A DNA stretch of 64,000 nt, from assembly GCF_001655615.1 (NCBI RefSeq), contig NZ_CP011567.1:3853001-3917000 (forward strand). Direction: 5' to 3'. This document shows positions 18,833-27,838 of the stretch, piece by piece. The translations under genes were made by a program, and so were the position numbers. The notes beneath the pieces were generated by a model, which saw only the letters and a list, made by a program, of their open reading frames with translations, did not search any database and had not been told where the DNA came from. The stretch is from Pseudomonas sp. GR 6-02. Its GTDB lineage: Bacteria; Pseudomonadota; Gammaproteobacteria; Pseudomonadales; Pseudomonadaceae. Numbering within the stretch: the first letter of the stretch is position 1; the number at the start of each line of letters is the position of its first letter.

Positions 18833-19463
18833 ATTCTGGCCGGCGCACGGCTCTCACCTTCCCGCTGTTGCCGCCGCCACAGAAAAACCGGTCGTGGCCA
18901 TCGAACTCAAGCCCCGACACGCCGACGCCAGCCGGCATCTGGACGCTCTCCAACACCTCGCCCGTGGCCGGATCGACTCGTCGCAGCTCGCTCTCGTCAC
19001 CTTCCCAGGTGCCATGCCACAGATCACCCTCGACCCAGGTCACCCCGGTAACAAAGCGGTTGGATTCGAGGGTGCGCAGCACCGCTCCGGTCTGGGGATC
19101 GACCTGATGGATCTTGCGCTCGCGATACTCACCGACCCAGAGCGTGCCTTCGGCCCACGCCAGCCCCGAGTCGCCACCGCCACCGGGTGCGGGGATGGTG
19201 GAGAGCACGCGGCCGGTCTGAGGGTCGATCTTCTGGATGCGATCCTCGGCGATCTGAAACAGATGCTGGCCATCGAAGGCGGTGCCGGCATGGGCGGCGA
19301 CATCGATCGATTTCAGGGTTTTGCCGCTGGCCGGGTCCAGGGCGTTGAGTTTGTCGCCGGAGGCAAACCAGACACGCTGGCCGTCATGGGTGACGCCGTG
19401 CACATGGTCGATGCCCGGAAAAGGCCCGTATTCGCGGATGATTTCAGCCGTTGAATGTTTCAT
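18831..19463 (-). CDS. Beta-propeller protein (PQQ/YVTN or glutamine-cyclotransferase-like)
   Basis: A 210-residue cytoplasmic protein made of repeated short blade motifs (LDPASGKTLKSI, IDPQTGRVLSTI, VDPQTGAVLRTL, VDPATGEVLESV), each followed by a W/F-containing strand. This is the blade pattern of PQQ/YVTN propellers and of glutaminyl-peptide cyclotransferase-like folds; four or five blades is short for a closed propeller. No signal peptide. It lies 50 bases downstream of a transcriptional regulator on the same strand and is probably in its operon. Function unknown. Confidence 0.7.
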   Translation of the reverse strand: MKHSTAEIIREYGPFPGIDHVHGVTHDGQRVWFASGDKLNALDPASGKTLKSIDVAAHAGTAFDGQHLFQIAEDRIQKIDPQTGRVLSTIPAPGGGGDSGLAWAEGTLWVGEYRERKIHQVDPQTGAVLRTLESNRFVTGVTWVEGDLWHGTWEGDESELRRVDPATGEVLESVQMPAGVGVSGLEFDGHDRFFCGGGNSGKVRAVRRPE

Positions 19464-19513
19464 GTCTTGCTCCTCGTTTACTGACTGCGTTCACTGGGGT
19501 AGTGAAGAGGATG

Positions 19514-20734
19514 CTAATCACTGGGCAGCAACGCCGTGAGTAACAATCCCGTCGCGAATCCAGGTACCGGCGGGAGCATCCAGCGACGAGCCCGACCGTG
19601 ACCGAACGACTGCACCTTGCCGGTCGCCGCCAGCGTGTCGAGGGCTCGTTGCACGGTGCGCTGACTGGCGCCGAGCGCCAACGCCAGGGCCGAACTCGAC
19701 CACGACTCACCGTCAGCGAGAAAAGCGAGCAGCGTCGCATGCTGTTCTTCGACAGGCCGCGCCAACACCGCGACGTCAGGCGCAATGCGTGGCACCAGCG
19801 CAAACCCTCTCGGGGTCGCGACCACGTCGGCGATCAGGTGCAGCGCCCTGCGCAGCCGCCCAAGTTCGACGCGCAACCGTGCGCGATGGGACTCATCCGC
19901 GTGCTTCATCCGGAAGGCTCGCGCAATCAGCGCTTGCCTCGGCACATCGGCGGGCCACGCTTCACCCAGCGCCCGGGCGAGCGCGAACAACACCGGACGC
20001 CGGGCGAGCGAAACCGACGCGCCTGCGTCGCGCACCACATACCGGCAAGCGTCCACCACCAGCGTGGGGGATGCCAATAACGCTTCAATCTCATCGAGCA
20101 GCAGCGGCTGTTCCTGCCCACCGATAATCAGCCGCGCCGCTGGTGTATCGAGGATATGCCTGGCGCTTTCGACCTCGGCGGTGAGTGCCGCAATGCCCGC
20201 GTGCTGCGCAGCATGCCCGGCCCGCTCAAGTGCCGCGCGCGCCGCTTTCGTTTGCAGACGACGCATCGCGATGCCCGCCAGAACCAGTTCGTAAGCAGCC
20301 CTCGACGCGGGCAGTAATGGCGTCGGGTCGAGTTCGGCGAGACGGCCCTCGGCCTCGTCGAGATGCCCGATCAGCAGCAGGCGGCGAATCTCGAGATAGC
20401 GCGCATGGACGGCGTTGACCCAATCGCCGTGTGCCTGAAGCGTCGCCCGCGCGGTGTCGAGCGCCTTCACCGGCCAGTTCAGGTCACGCGAGGCGAGCGC
20501 GATCTCGGCCTCGGCAACAACACACCGCGCGCGGGCCAAGGCCTCCTTCGCACCGAACGCCCGCGCGGCACTTCGCACCAGCGCCTTCGCCCGCACAAGG
20601 TCACCCAGTTGCGCCATCGCGATGCCTCGAAGCGCGAGTGCAGGCGCGTCGTTGCGCAAGGCGATGCGGTTCAGCGCGCCGAGCGGATCACCCGCCGCGA
20701 GCGCACGCGCTGCTGCGGTGATCAGCGAATCCAT
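19514..20734 (-). CDS. Regulator with TPR-like N-terminal region and C-terminal winged helix
   Basis: A 406-residue protein. The first 200 residues are Ala/Leu-rich helical pairs (ALAAGDPLGALNRIALRNDA..., ALDTARATLQAHGDW...) typical of TPR-like arrays. A middle region (AFRMKHADESHRARLRVELGRLRRAL) resembles the OmpR/BTAD-type DNA-binding element. The C-terminus (SSSALALALGASQRTVQRALDTLAATGKV) is a clear helix-turn-helix. The ATG at 20734 gives MDSLITAAARAL. Very high GC. Likely controls the propeller gene downstream; the signal is unknown. Confidence 0.65.
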   Translation of the reverse strand: MDSLITAAARALAAGDPLGALNRIALRNDAPALALRGIAMAQLGDLVRAKALVRSAARAFGAKEALARARCVVAEAEIALASRDLNWPVKALDTARATLQAHGDWVNAVHARYLEIRRLLLIGHLDEAEGRLAELDPTPLLPASRAAYELVLAGIAMRRLQTKAARAALERAGHAAQHAGIAALTAEVESARHILDTPAARLIIGGQEQPLLLDEIEALLASPTLVVDACRYVVRDAGASVSLARRPVLFALARALGEAWPADVPRQALIARAFRMKHADESHRARLRVELGRLRRALHLIADVVATPRGFALVPRIAPDVAVLARPVEEQHATLLAFLADGESWSSSALALALGASQRTVQRALDTLAATGKVQSFGHGRARRWMLPPVPGFATGLLLTALLPSD

Positions 20735-20834
20735 GTGAATTGCGCCACGTGTGACCCCCACCGTCCGATGTCCGCTGATCAGTCTATCTCACGACTGCTC
20801 AGCCGCACGCCGATCCGCCAGGGGCACCCGTGAC

Positions 20835-22004
20835 TCAGTAATCGACCCACACCCCACCCAGGTCCGCAGAATGGACGCAGCGCTCGACCCAGCGCACGCC
20901 TTCGACACCGGCATTGATGTCTGGATAACGCAGCGTTGCCAGTTGTTCATGATCACCACGGTTAGCGGCGTCCATGGCCAAGGCGAAACGGTAATAGAGG
21001 TTGGCCCAGGCATCGAACAGCCCTTCCGGGTGCCCGGCACCGATCCGGTCATCAAGCAACGCATGGGGATGCAGATAACCCATCCCGCGCTCCAGCACCT
21101 GGGCAGGTTTACCCTGGACTTCGAATGACAGCTGGTTCGGCCGTTCATCCCACCATTCAAGGCTGGCCCTGGAGCCGATCACCCGAATTTTCTGGCCATG
21201 CATGGATCCGGCGTTCACCGCGCTCGACCACACACTGCCCATGGCCCCGCCTTCGTATTCCATCAGTGTGTAGGCGTTGTCCTCGAGTGGTGCGCGGCTT
21301 TTGACAAAGCTCTGGCGTGTGCACAACAGCCGTTTGATCTTGAGCTCGGGCAGCATGACTTCCGACAGGTACAGCGGATGAGTGCCAACGTCTCCCAGCA
21401 CATAACTGGGGCCAGCGAGGCGCGGATCGACCCGCCATTTGGTCGCCTCGCTCTGCGCCTCGACCGCCTCACAGTGGAAGCCATGGGCAAACTGCATGTG
21501 CACCATGCGCACCTCACCCAACTCACCCTGGGCGATCATTTCCCGCGCCTGCTCGATCAACTGGTGCCCGGCATAGCCGTAGGTCACCCCCACCACCCGG
21601 TTTCGCGACAACGCGATTTCGCGCAGGGTTTGCGCCTCCTCGAGGGTGAAGCACAGCGGCTTTTCACAGACCACATGCAGCCCCGCTTCCAGAGCGGCCT
21701 TGGTGATTTCAAAGTGAGTGCCATTGGGCGTCGCCACGGAAATGGCCTGGATACCATCCGCCCGCCCGGCTTCGCCCTCAATCAGGCTGCGATAGTCGGC
21801 GTAGCAACGCTCGGGGTCGACCCCCAGTTGCACACCGAAGTCGCGACCGCGTTGCGGGTCCAGGTCGAAGGCACCGGCCACCAGTGCAAACGACTGGTCA
21901 CGCAGGGCCGCCGAACGATGGATGTAGCCGATCTGACTGTCACACCCGCCGCCCACCATCGCCCAGCGGATTGGTTGAGGAATTCGCTTGCTGCCATTGA
22001 TCAT
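20835..22004 (-). CDS. Gfo/Idh/MocA-family NAD(P)-dependent sugar or cyclitol dehydrogenase
   Basis: A 389-residue oxidoreductase with N-terminal Rossmann fold (WAMVGGGCDSQIGYIHR, about residue 12) and the catalytic CEKPLCF motif (about residue 113) whose Lys is essential in the family; the C-terminal alpha/beta domain follows. Length and the DHEQLATLRYPDINAGVEGVRWVERCV tail match the 380-390-residue subgroup seen beside sugar isomerases. It is 25 bases downstream of the IolE/MocC-like gene, so the two form an operon under the divergent LacI regulator. The substrate is probably a cyclitol or sugar; not resolved by sequence. Confidence 0.85.
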   Translation of the reverse strand: MINGSKRIPQPIRWAMVGGGCDSQIGYIHRSAALRDQSFALVAGAFDLDPQRGRDFGVQLGVDPERCYADYRSLIEGEAGRADGIQAISVATPNGTHFEITKAALEAGLHVVCEKPLCFTLEEAQTLREIALSRNRVVGVTYGYAGHQLIEQAREMIAQGELGEVRMVHMQFAHGFHCEAVEAQSEATKWRVDPRLAGPSYVLGDVGTHPLYLSEVMLPELKIKRLLCTRQSFVKSRAPLEDNAYTLMEYEGGAMGSVWSSAVNAGSMHGQKIRVIGSRASLEWWDERPNQLSFEVQGKPAQVLERGMGYLHPHALLDDRIGAGHPEGLFDAWANLYYRFALAMDAANRGDHEQLATLRYPDINAGVEGVRWVERCVHSADLGGVWVDY

Positions 22005-22029
22005 CGAAAAGTCCTTCGCATGAGAGAAA

Positions 22030-22953
22030 TCAGAAACCCGCCCGGGACAGGTAGTCACGGCTGGCAGCCACGTCGCGCAGACTGCCGTGGGCGTTACGTG
22101 GATCACGTTCTTGCTCGACCGTGATGTAACCCTGGTAACCGATCTCGGTGATCAGCTCGCGCAAGGCGCCGTAGTCGATGACACCCTGGCCGATCGGGCA
22201 CATCACGCCTCTTGCGCACGCGGCGAAGAAGGTGATGTGTTCGCCCAGCACTTGATCGAACACGGCCTGATCGATGTCTTTGAAATGCAGGTAATCCACG
22301 CGGTCCGCGTACTGGCGCAGGGTCTGCACCGGGTCCATACCGGCGTAGTACAGATGGCCGGTGTCCAGACACAGGCCAGCCACTTCGTAGGGGATGTCTT
22401 CGACCAGTCGGGCCAGCTCATCGGCGAACTCGATGTAGCCCCCGGCGTGCGGATGAATCACCGTGCGCACACCGAATTCCGTCCACGCCAACTCGGCGAT
22501 GGCGCGGATATGGGCCATCATGCCCCGCCAGGCATCGGGCGCCAGGCGCGGCGCGCGGTCAGAGTGGCCAGCGGCGTAGTCACGCTCCTCATGCCCCCAA
22601 TCGATGACCACCAGACACGGCATGGCGAAACGTTGCCCCGGCTCCAGGGGAATTGCCGGCAACTGCTTGAGCAATGCGCAGATATTACGGGTTTGATGCA
22701 GCAGGCTGGGCAGGTTGGCGGGATCGACCAGATTGTCGAACACCGTGCCGGCCACCACGTGCAGGCCGTGTTTGACCAGCACCGAGCCCACCGCATCGGC
22801 GTCCAGTGGCAGGTAACCGTATGGCCCCAATTCGATGCCGCGATACCCCGCTTGCGCCGCTTCGCCAAGAACCTGTTGCCACGCCGGCAGATGAGGATTG
22901 TTGACGTCGTCGACGCCCCAGCAACAAGGCGCGGTGGAGATGTGGAGGGTCAT
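22030..22953 (-). CDS. IolE/MocC-like TIM-barrel isomerase or dehydratase
   Basis: A 307-residue xylose-isomerase-like TIM-barrel protein. The start MTLHISTAPCCWGVDD, the GYRGIELGPYGYLP motif (about residue 38), the metal-ligand region GVRTVIHPHAGGYIEF, LCLDTGHLYYAG and ITVEQERDP all match the family that contains 2-keto-myo-inositol dehydratase (IolE) and rhizopine protein MocC. It would act on an oxidised cyclitol. First gene of a two-gene operon with the dehydrogenase at 20835, and divergent from the LacI regulator at 23092. Confidence 0.85.
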   Translation of the reverse strand: MTLHISTAPCCWGVDDVNNPHLPAWQQVLGEAAQAGYRGIELGPYGYLPLDADAVGSVLVKHGLHVVAGTVFDNLVDPANLPSLLHQTRNICALLKQLPAIPLEPGQRFAMPCLVVIDWGHEERDYAAGHSDRAPRLAPDAWRGMMAHIRAIAELAWTEFGVRTVIHPHAGGYIEFADELARLVEDIPYEVAGLCLDTGHLYYAGMDPVQTLRQYADRVDYLHFKDIDQAVFDQVLGEHITFFAACARGVMCPIGQGVIDYGALRELITEIGYQGYITVEQERDPRNAHGSLRDVAASRDYLSRAGF

Positions 22954-23091
22954 GTCAGGCTCCGATGATTATTGTTATGGGTGGCGATGTTTCGCTGGGA
23001 GAAATCCTAAGGTGGGCAGATGCACGGCTGCTATAGTCCCTGAGCGATACCTGTCAAAACCCGTCAAAAGTTTCAGATAGGCTTTCATTTC

Positions 23092-24180
23092 ATGTCAGAG
23101 CATTCTTCGTCAGAACATTCCTCGTCAAAAGCCGACAACCCGCTCGGTCGTCGTTCAACCATGGAAGACGTGGCCCTGGCCGCCGGGGTGAGCCTGTCCA
23201 CCGTGGACCGGGTGATGAATCTGCGGGCCAACGTGCGCGCCGATACCGCGCAACGCATTGCCGAGGCCGCCGCCCGACTGGGCTTCTACGGGCGTAATGT
23301 GATCGAACAACGAGTGCTGCAGCAGCGCCCGACCGTGCGCTTGGGGTTTCTGCTGCAAAAGCGTGGCGTGGCGTTTTATCAAGGGCTGGCCAAGGCCCTG
23401 GCCGAGGCGGCGACGGCCAGTGTGCGGGCCCAGGTTCGGGTGATGATCCACTACATCGACGACCTGGCCCCGGCCGCCACCGCAGAACGCATCCTCAAGT
23501 TGCAGGGCGAAGTCGATGCCCTGGGCGTGGTGGCCGCCGACCATCCGGCTGTGCGCGAGGCCATGGCGCAATTGCGAGCGGCCGGCATTCCTGTGGTCGC
23601 CCTGGTGTCCGAGCTGAGCGCCTCGGCCGGCGCCGGTTATGTCGGCGTCGACAACCGTGCCATGGGCCGCACCGCCGGCTGGTTCATCAAGCACCTGGCA
23701 GCGCAACCGGGGCCAGTGGCCGTGATGGTCGGCACCCAGCGCTTTCAGTGCCAGGAACTGTGTGAAATGAGTTTTCGCTCCTTCCTGTCGGAACAACCCC
23801 AGGACTGGGAATTGCTGGCTACGCGCCTGACTCTGGAGGACGAGGAATTCGCCTATGCCGGCACGCTCGACCTGCTCACCAGCCAACCCGACCTTGTCGG
23901 CCTGTATGTGGCAGGTGGCGGTATCGAGGGGGTCATCAACGCCTTGCGCGAACTGAAAGCCCAGCACATCGCGCTACCCGTCGTGGTGTGCCACGACCTG
24001 ACCCCCATCACCCGGGCAGCCCTGCGTGACGGCATCGTTCAAGCCGTGCTGTCACACCCTGTCGAGGCGCTGGCGCAAATGGCGGTCAGGGCCATGGTGG
24101 ATGCCGCGATAGATCCAGCGTCGGACAGCGCAGCGAAGTGCATGCTTTCGTTGCAGATTGATGTGGCTGAAAGTGTTTAG
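23092..24180 (+). CDS. LacI-family transcriptional regulator of the adjacent dehydrogenase/isomerase operon
   Basis: A 362-residue regulator. The N-terminal tail is Ser/His-rich with a direct repeat (SEHSSSEHSSS), followed by the LacI helix-turn-helix TMEDVALAAGVSLSTVDRVMN (about residues 23-43), then a periplasmic-binding-protein-like sensor (PBP family 4-like, KRGVAFYQGLAKALAEAA, VVALVSELSASAGAGYVGVDN). The STVDRV recognition helix is shared with the LacI protein at 51715, so the two may see related operators. The word GTCAAAA is repeated at 10-base spacing (23054-23070), just upstream of the start, a possible operator. Sugar or cyclitol effector inferred from neighbours. Confidence 0.88.
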   Translation: MSEHSSSEHSSSKADNPLGRRSTMEDVALAAGVSLSTVDRVMNLRANVRADTAQRIAEAAARLGFYGRNVIEQRVLQQRPTVRLGFLLQKRGVAFYQGLAKALAEAATASVRAQVRVMIHYIDDLAPAATAERILKLQGEVDALGVVAADHPAVREAMAQLRAAGIPVVALVSELSASAGAGYVGVDNRAMGRTAGWFIKHLAAQPGPVAVMVGTQRFQCQELCEMSFRSFLSEQPQDWELLATRLTLEDEEFAYAGTLDLLTSQPDLVGLYVAGGGIEGVINALRELKAQHIALPVVVCHDLTPITRAALRDGIVQAVLSHPVEALAQMAVRAMVDAAIDPASDSAAKCMLSLQIDVAESV

Positions 24181-24236
24181 TGGTCGGCAGCAGGCCTAGA
24201 ACATTCCGAGGTGCTTTGTCAGGAGAAAAACAAAAA

Positions 24237-24536
24237 ATGAGCATGACAAAAAACAGCATTATTTCGGCAATAAAAATTATTGTCATATTCACCACCCTGA
24301 TAAGCGGATCGTATGCAGTTGTCATCCCGGCATTTGCACCCACCTATAAGACCTACTACATTCTAGTCATCGGAATCGCCACCTCAGCATTGCTTGGAGG
24401 TTTTATCGGCTATAAAGCCCTGGCAGATGAAATACGCCTCATCAAAATCGGCTTTGGTCTTTGCTATGCCACAGTCACAGCTATTTTTGTATTAGCACTT
24501 TCACTATTTATAATTTTAAACACTCGTGGAGCATGA
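24237..24536 (+). CDS. Small inner-membrane protein, 99 residues, unknown
   Basis: ATG 24237 follows AGGAGAAAAA. Three membrane helices are predicted (about residues 9-32, 41-58 and 72-94). The base composition is clearly richer in AT than the neighbours. No family recognised. The short, AT-rich, poorly conserved look is typical of accessory genes such as orphan immunity proteins, but nothing here proves that. Confidence 0.6.
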   Translation: MSMTKNSIISAIKIIVIFTTLISGSYAVVIPAFAPTYKTYYILVIGIATSALLGGFIGYKALADEIRLIKIGFGLCYATVTAIFVLALSLFIILNTRGA

Positions 24537-24600
24537 CTTGCAGCCATGCGCTATTTATCAGGCGACCGTGTTTATTGAAGCAATAAGATGAGCGTGCATC

Positions 24601-24927
24601 ATGAGCGATCCAGATGAAATCGTTCGTACATTTGCCTTACAGAGAATTGCGAGCCTCTTCAACATTTCCGTGGACCTTCTTAATGAAGAAGACGTATTTG
24701 GGGAAGACTTGAAAGCCACCCGTTCTTCCGGTCTATTCACTAGAAATGAATATGATGCAATTGAAGGCGACATTCTTGATGTATGCGACAGAGAGACGTA
24801 CAAGACCATAAGCTCTGGCAACCTGACCATTTACACCGTCGGCGATTATTGTGACCACATGGTTCGTTGTTATAAACGCAAGCCAAAAGACGTTATTGCG
24901 ACATTGAAAATAACCTCGCTCAGCTGA
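24601..24927 (+). CDS. Small acyl-carrier-like protein, 108 residues
   Basis: An acidic soluble protein. ISVDLLNEEDVFGEDL and the C-terminal LTIYTVGDYCDHMVRCYKR resemble helices I and IV of acyl-carrier-protein folds (compare the TVGD-L-D-Y motif of carriers and DUF1493). The usual DSL phosphopantetheine serine is not evident: at that place the text reads RSSGLFTRNEYDA. So it may be a carrier-fold protein without prosthetic group. Lower GC than its surroundings, like the gene before it. Confidence 0.55.
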   Translation: MSDPDEIVRTFALQRIASLFNISVDLLNEEDVFGEDLKATRSSGLFTRNEYDAIEGDILDVCDRETYKTISSGNLTIYTVGDYCDHMVRCYKRKPKDVIATLKITSLS

Positions 24928-25098
24928 CTGCGTTGGGCGGCTGCCATGCCGCGGGGAGCCCCCGCCTGCTTGCCTTCCGAGTTTTCGAGCTGATTCACGA
25001 ACGGTCCGACGACGAGGCTGTAAACTGGCCGCGCAAAAAAAGGCGCTGCATCATTGAATACCCCGGCGCCCCTTCACCCCCACAAACAAGAGATCCCC

Positions 25099-25479
25099 AT
25101 GGCAAACCACGACATCACGTTCCTCCCCGATCCCGACGCGGAATCCATCTCCTCCGACGTCGCCGGTTTCGGCGGCCTGCTGGTCTCCACTCAAATTCCT
25201 ACCCGCGCCGACGGCAGCCTGGAACTGGGCGACATCACCCTGCAAAGCGAGTGCACTCTGCAGGCGCTCAAGGTCGCGCTGGAGAACGCCGGCAGTTCCA
25301 TGGACCGGGTGCTGCATCTGACCATCTACCTCACCGACATGGCCGACCGCGCCGCGTTCAACGAGGTCTACCAGCGCTTCTTCGCCAAGCCCTGGCCGGT
25401 TCGCGCCGCCGTGGGCGTGGCCGCTTTGGCGGTCGAAGGCATGCGTGTGGAAGTCACTGCGATGGCGGCCAAGGGCTAA
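25099..25479 (+). CDS. RidA/YjgF family enamine deaminase
   Basis: A 126-residue RidA-family protein. The start MANHDITFLPDPDAESIS, the DITLQSECTLQALKVALENAGSSMDRVL segment and FFAKPWPVRAAVGVAAL fit the fold. The usual C-terminal R-hydrolase signature PVRAAVGVA.L..G..VE is present, with Arg as the substrate-carboxylate ligand. Members hydrolyse reactive 2-aminoacrylate or other imines released by PLP enzymes or oxidases. It stands alone; the MFS gene begins 229 bases on. Confidence 0.88.
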   Translation: MANHDITFLPDPDAESISSDVAGFGGLLVSTQIPTRADGSLELGDITLQSECTLQALKVALENAGSSMDRVLHLTIYLTDMADRAAFNEVYQRFFAKPWPVRAAVGVAALAVEGMRVEVTAMAAKG

Positions 25480-25707
25480 ATCCGCGAACGTGCCCGGTGG
25501 GAGTGGCCATCGCCGGGCACGTTGGCGAGTGGATATCTGCGAGAAGGTGATTATGCTTTAAGAAACCATGCAGCAATGCGAGGCCGTCAGCCTGTTCCTC
25601 TGCTTCGCGCATTATGTAATCCGACGACATCAGCCCTAGGGCCTGGGTGCGGTAATAAAGTTGGTGAGGTACTCCGGCCTTCAACAAGAGCAAGACGGAG
25701 AAGACTC

Positions 25708-27384
25708 ATGGCCACGATTGACACTACAGCCACGGGCAGCATGCCCAACCGAGGGATCACCAAGGAGGAACGCAAGGTCATTTTCGCCTCGTCCCTGGGC
25801 ACGGTTTTCGAGTGGTACGACTTCTATCTTTACGGCTCCCTCGCGGCGATCATCGCCAAGCACTTCTTCGCGGGCGTCAATGAAACAACCTCCTTCATCT
25901 TTGCGCTGCTCGCGTTCGCCGCGGGTTTCGCCGTGCGGCCCTTCGGCGCCATCGTGTTCGGCCGACTGGGCGACATGATCGGGCGCAAGCACACCTTTCT
26001 CATCACCATAGTGATCATGGGTGTCTCCACCGCTGTCGTGGGTTTTCTGCCCGGCTACGAGACCATCGGCGTGGCGGCGCCGGTCATCCTGATCAGCCTG
26101 CGCCTGATGCAAGGCCTGGCCCTGGGGGGTGAGTACGGCGGCGCGGCGACTTACGTGGCCGAGCATGCGCCCAAAGGCAAGCGCGGCTACTTCACTTCGT
26201 GGATCCAGACCACCGCGACCCTCGGCCTGTTTCTGTCGTTGCTGGTGATCCTCGCCTGCCGCACCCTCCTCGGCACCGAAGCCTTCGAGGCCTGGGGCTG
26301 GCGGATTCCCTTCCTGGTGTCGATCCTGCTGCTGATCGTCTCGGTCTACATTCGCTTGCAACTCGCCGAGTCGCCGGTGTTCAAGAAGATGAAAGAAGAA
26401 GGCAAGTCTTCCAAGGCACCGCTGACCGAATCCTTCGCCCGCTGGGACAACCTCAAGATAGTGATCATGGCCTTGCTCGGCGGCACGGCTGGCCAGGCCG
26501 TCGTCTGGTACACCGGGCAGTTCTATGCGCTGTTCTTCCTGCTGCAGACGCTGAAGATTGACCCGCAAACCGCCAACTTTTTGATTGCCGGCTCGCTGCT
26601 GATTGGCACGCCGTTCTTCATCCTGTTCGGCAGCCTGTCCGACCGCATCGGCCGCAAGGGCATCATCATGGCCGGGTGCATCCTCGCCGCCGTGACCTAC
26701 TTCCCGATCTTCCATGCGTTGACCGAGTTCGGTAACCCCGACGTGTTTGCCGCGCAGGCGAAGAATCCGGTCACGGTGGTCGCCGATCCCGGCCAGTGCT
26801 CGTTCCAGTTCGACCCGGTGGGCAAGGCCAAATTCACCAGTTCCTGTGACCTCGCCAAGACTGTGCTGGCGAAGAAGGCCATCCCCTACAAAAACGAGAA
26901 AGCCGCGCCTGGCGCCGTCGCGCAGGTGCGCATCGGTGACAAGGTCATCCCGAGTTTCGAAGGCACCGGCATGCCGGCCGCTGACTTCAAGACCCACAAT
27001 GATGCCTTCGTCGCCACCCTCGGCACCGCCCTCAAGGACGCCGGCTACCCCGAGAAGGCCGACCCGGCCAAGACCAACTACCCGATGGTGTTGCTGCTCC
27101 TGACCATCCTGGTGATCTACGTGACCATGGTCTACGGCCCGATCGCTGCCTGGCTGGTGGAGCTCTTCCCGGCGCGTATCCGCTACACCTCGATGTCGCT
27201 GCCCTACCACATCGGCAATGGCTGGTTCGGCGGCTTCCTGCCCACGGTGGCGTTCGCCATGGTCGCGGCCACGGGTGATATCTACTACGGGCTGTGGTAC
27301 CCGATCGTGATCGCGGTGATGACGGCCATCCTTGGTACTTTCTTCCTGCCGGAAACCAAGGATCGGGAGATTCATCACACATAA
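25708..27384 (+). CDS. MFS metabolite:proton symporter with a large periplasmic insert
   Basis: A 558-residue member of the metabolite:H+ symporter group (ProP/ShiA type) of the major facilitator superfamily. Twelve membrane helices and the loop 2-3 motif GRLGDMIGRKHT are seen, with a second GSLSDRIGRKG in the other half. About 110 residues between helices 9 and 10 (from NPDVFAAQAKNPVTVVADPG to ADPAKTNYPM) form an extra soluble domain with two cysteines; this insert occurs in one known branch. Starts at ATG 25708 after CGGAGAAG. Substrate (organic acid or osmolyte) not predictable. Confidence 0.88.
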   Translation: MATIDTTATGSMPNRGITKEERKVIFASSLGTVFEWYDFYLYGSLAAIIAKHFFAGVNETTSFIFALLAFAAGFAVRPFGAIVFGRLGDMIGRKHTFLITIVIMGVSTAVVGFLPGYETIGVAAPVILISLRLMQGLALGGEYGGAATYVAEHAPKGKRGYFTSWIQTTATLGLFLSLLVILACRTLLGTEAFEAWGWRIPFLVSILLLIVSVYIRLQLAESPVFKKMKEEGKSSKAPLTESFARWDNLKIVIMALLGGTAGQAVVWYTGQFYALFFLLQTLKIDPQTANFLIAGSLLIGTPFFILFGSLSDRIGRKGIIMAGCILAAVTYFPIFHALTEFGNPDVFAAQAKNPVTVVADPGQCSFQFDPVGKAKFTSSCDLAKTVLAKKAIPYKNEKAAPGAVAQVRIGDKVIPSFEGTGMPAADFKTHNDAFVATLGTALKDAGYPEKADPAKTNYPMVLLLLTILVIYVTMVYGPIAAWLVELFPARIRYTSMSLPYHIGNGWFGGFLPTVAFAMVAATGDIYYGLWYPIVIAVMTAILGTFFLPETKDREIHHT

Positions 27385-27431
27385 GCGTTCAGTATCGAGC
27401 AGCGATAGATTTGCACCCCACGCAATAAAAA

Positions 27432-27460
27432 CGCCCCGTCAGTCTGTTCCTGACGGGGCG
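27432..27460 (-). terminator. Strong hairpin with a U run on the minus strand
   Basis: A perfect 11-base stem CGCCCCGTCAG / CTGACGGGGCG. Read on the minus strand it is followed by TTTTTATT, so it is a rho-independent terminator for minus-strand transcription. There is no T run on the plus side. It lies downstream of the micro-ORF at 27598-27714, which is otherwise the only minus-strand candidate here. Confidence 0.75.
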
Positions 27461-27597
27461 AATCACCACATACACCCACGGTGTTTAAGCTGCGTGTTTA
27501 AAGACACCCGGTGTTACTTCATCAAGGCTACAACGCCTTGCGTCGTTGCCTACGCCTGCGCCAGAATCCGCCGGCTTGTGCGCTTTGGGCTCGGGTT

Positions 27598-27714
27598 TTA
27601 TCGTTTCCCGGTCACTGAAAAACAGTGATCGGGTTTGGTAGCCCGGTATTTCCAGGCGCATAGCGCCGCCTTTTGCAGAGGTTGTTTTTTCATCTCTGTT
27701 TTTATGGTGGCCAT
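27598..27714 (-). CDS. Possible 38-residue basic micro-protein
   Basis: ATG at 27714 opens a frame MATIKTEMKKQPLQKAALCA that continues for 38 residues to FSVTGKR. It is preceded by the purine-rich GAAGGAGCC at 27729-27737 and followed 138 bases later by a strong minus-strand terminator. The protein is basic and has no known domain. The stretch 27385-27838 otherwise contains several small palindromes and no plus-strand gene. It could equally be the coding part of a small regulatory RNA. Confidence 0.45.
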   Translation of the reverse strand: MATIKTEMKKQPLQKAALCAWKYRATKPDHCFSVTGKR

Positions 27715-27838
27715 GCGTAGGGCTCCTTCGGGCGCGCCGGGTTCCTGGACCGGTCTACCAACCTGTGCATGGCCGCCACCCTTCGTTTGGTAGCAAAGGG
27801 TGATGGCTCCTCAAATAGTTTTCCCAGGAGTTTCATCC

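Noticed and set aside
21198..22968. Plus-strand frames opposite the dehydrogenase and isomerase genes
   Set aside because: Shadows of conserved minus-strand genes.
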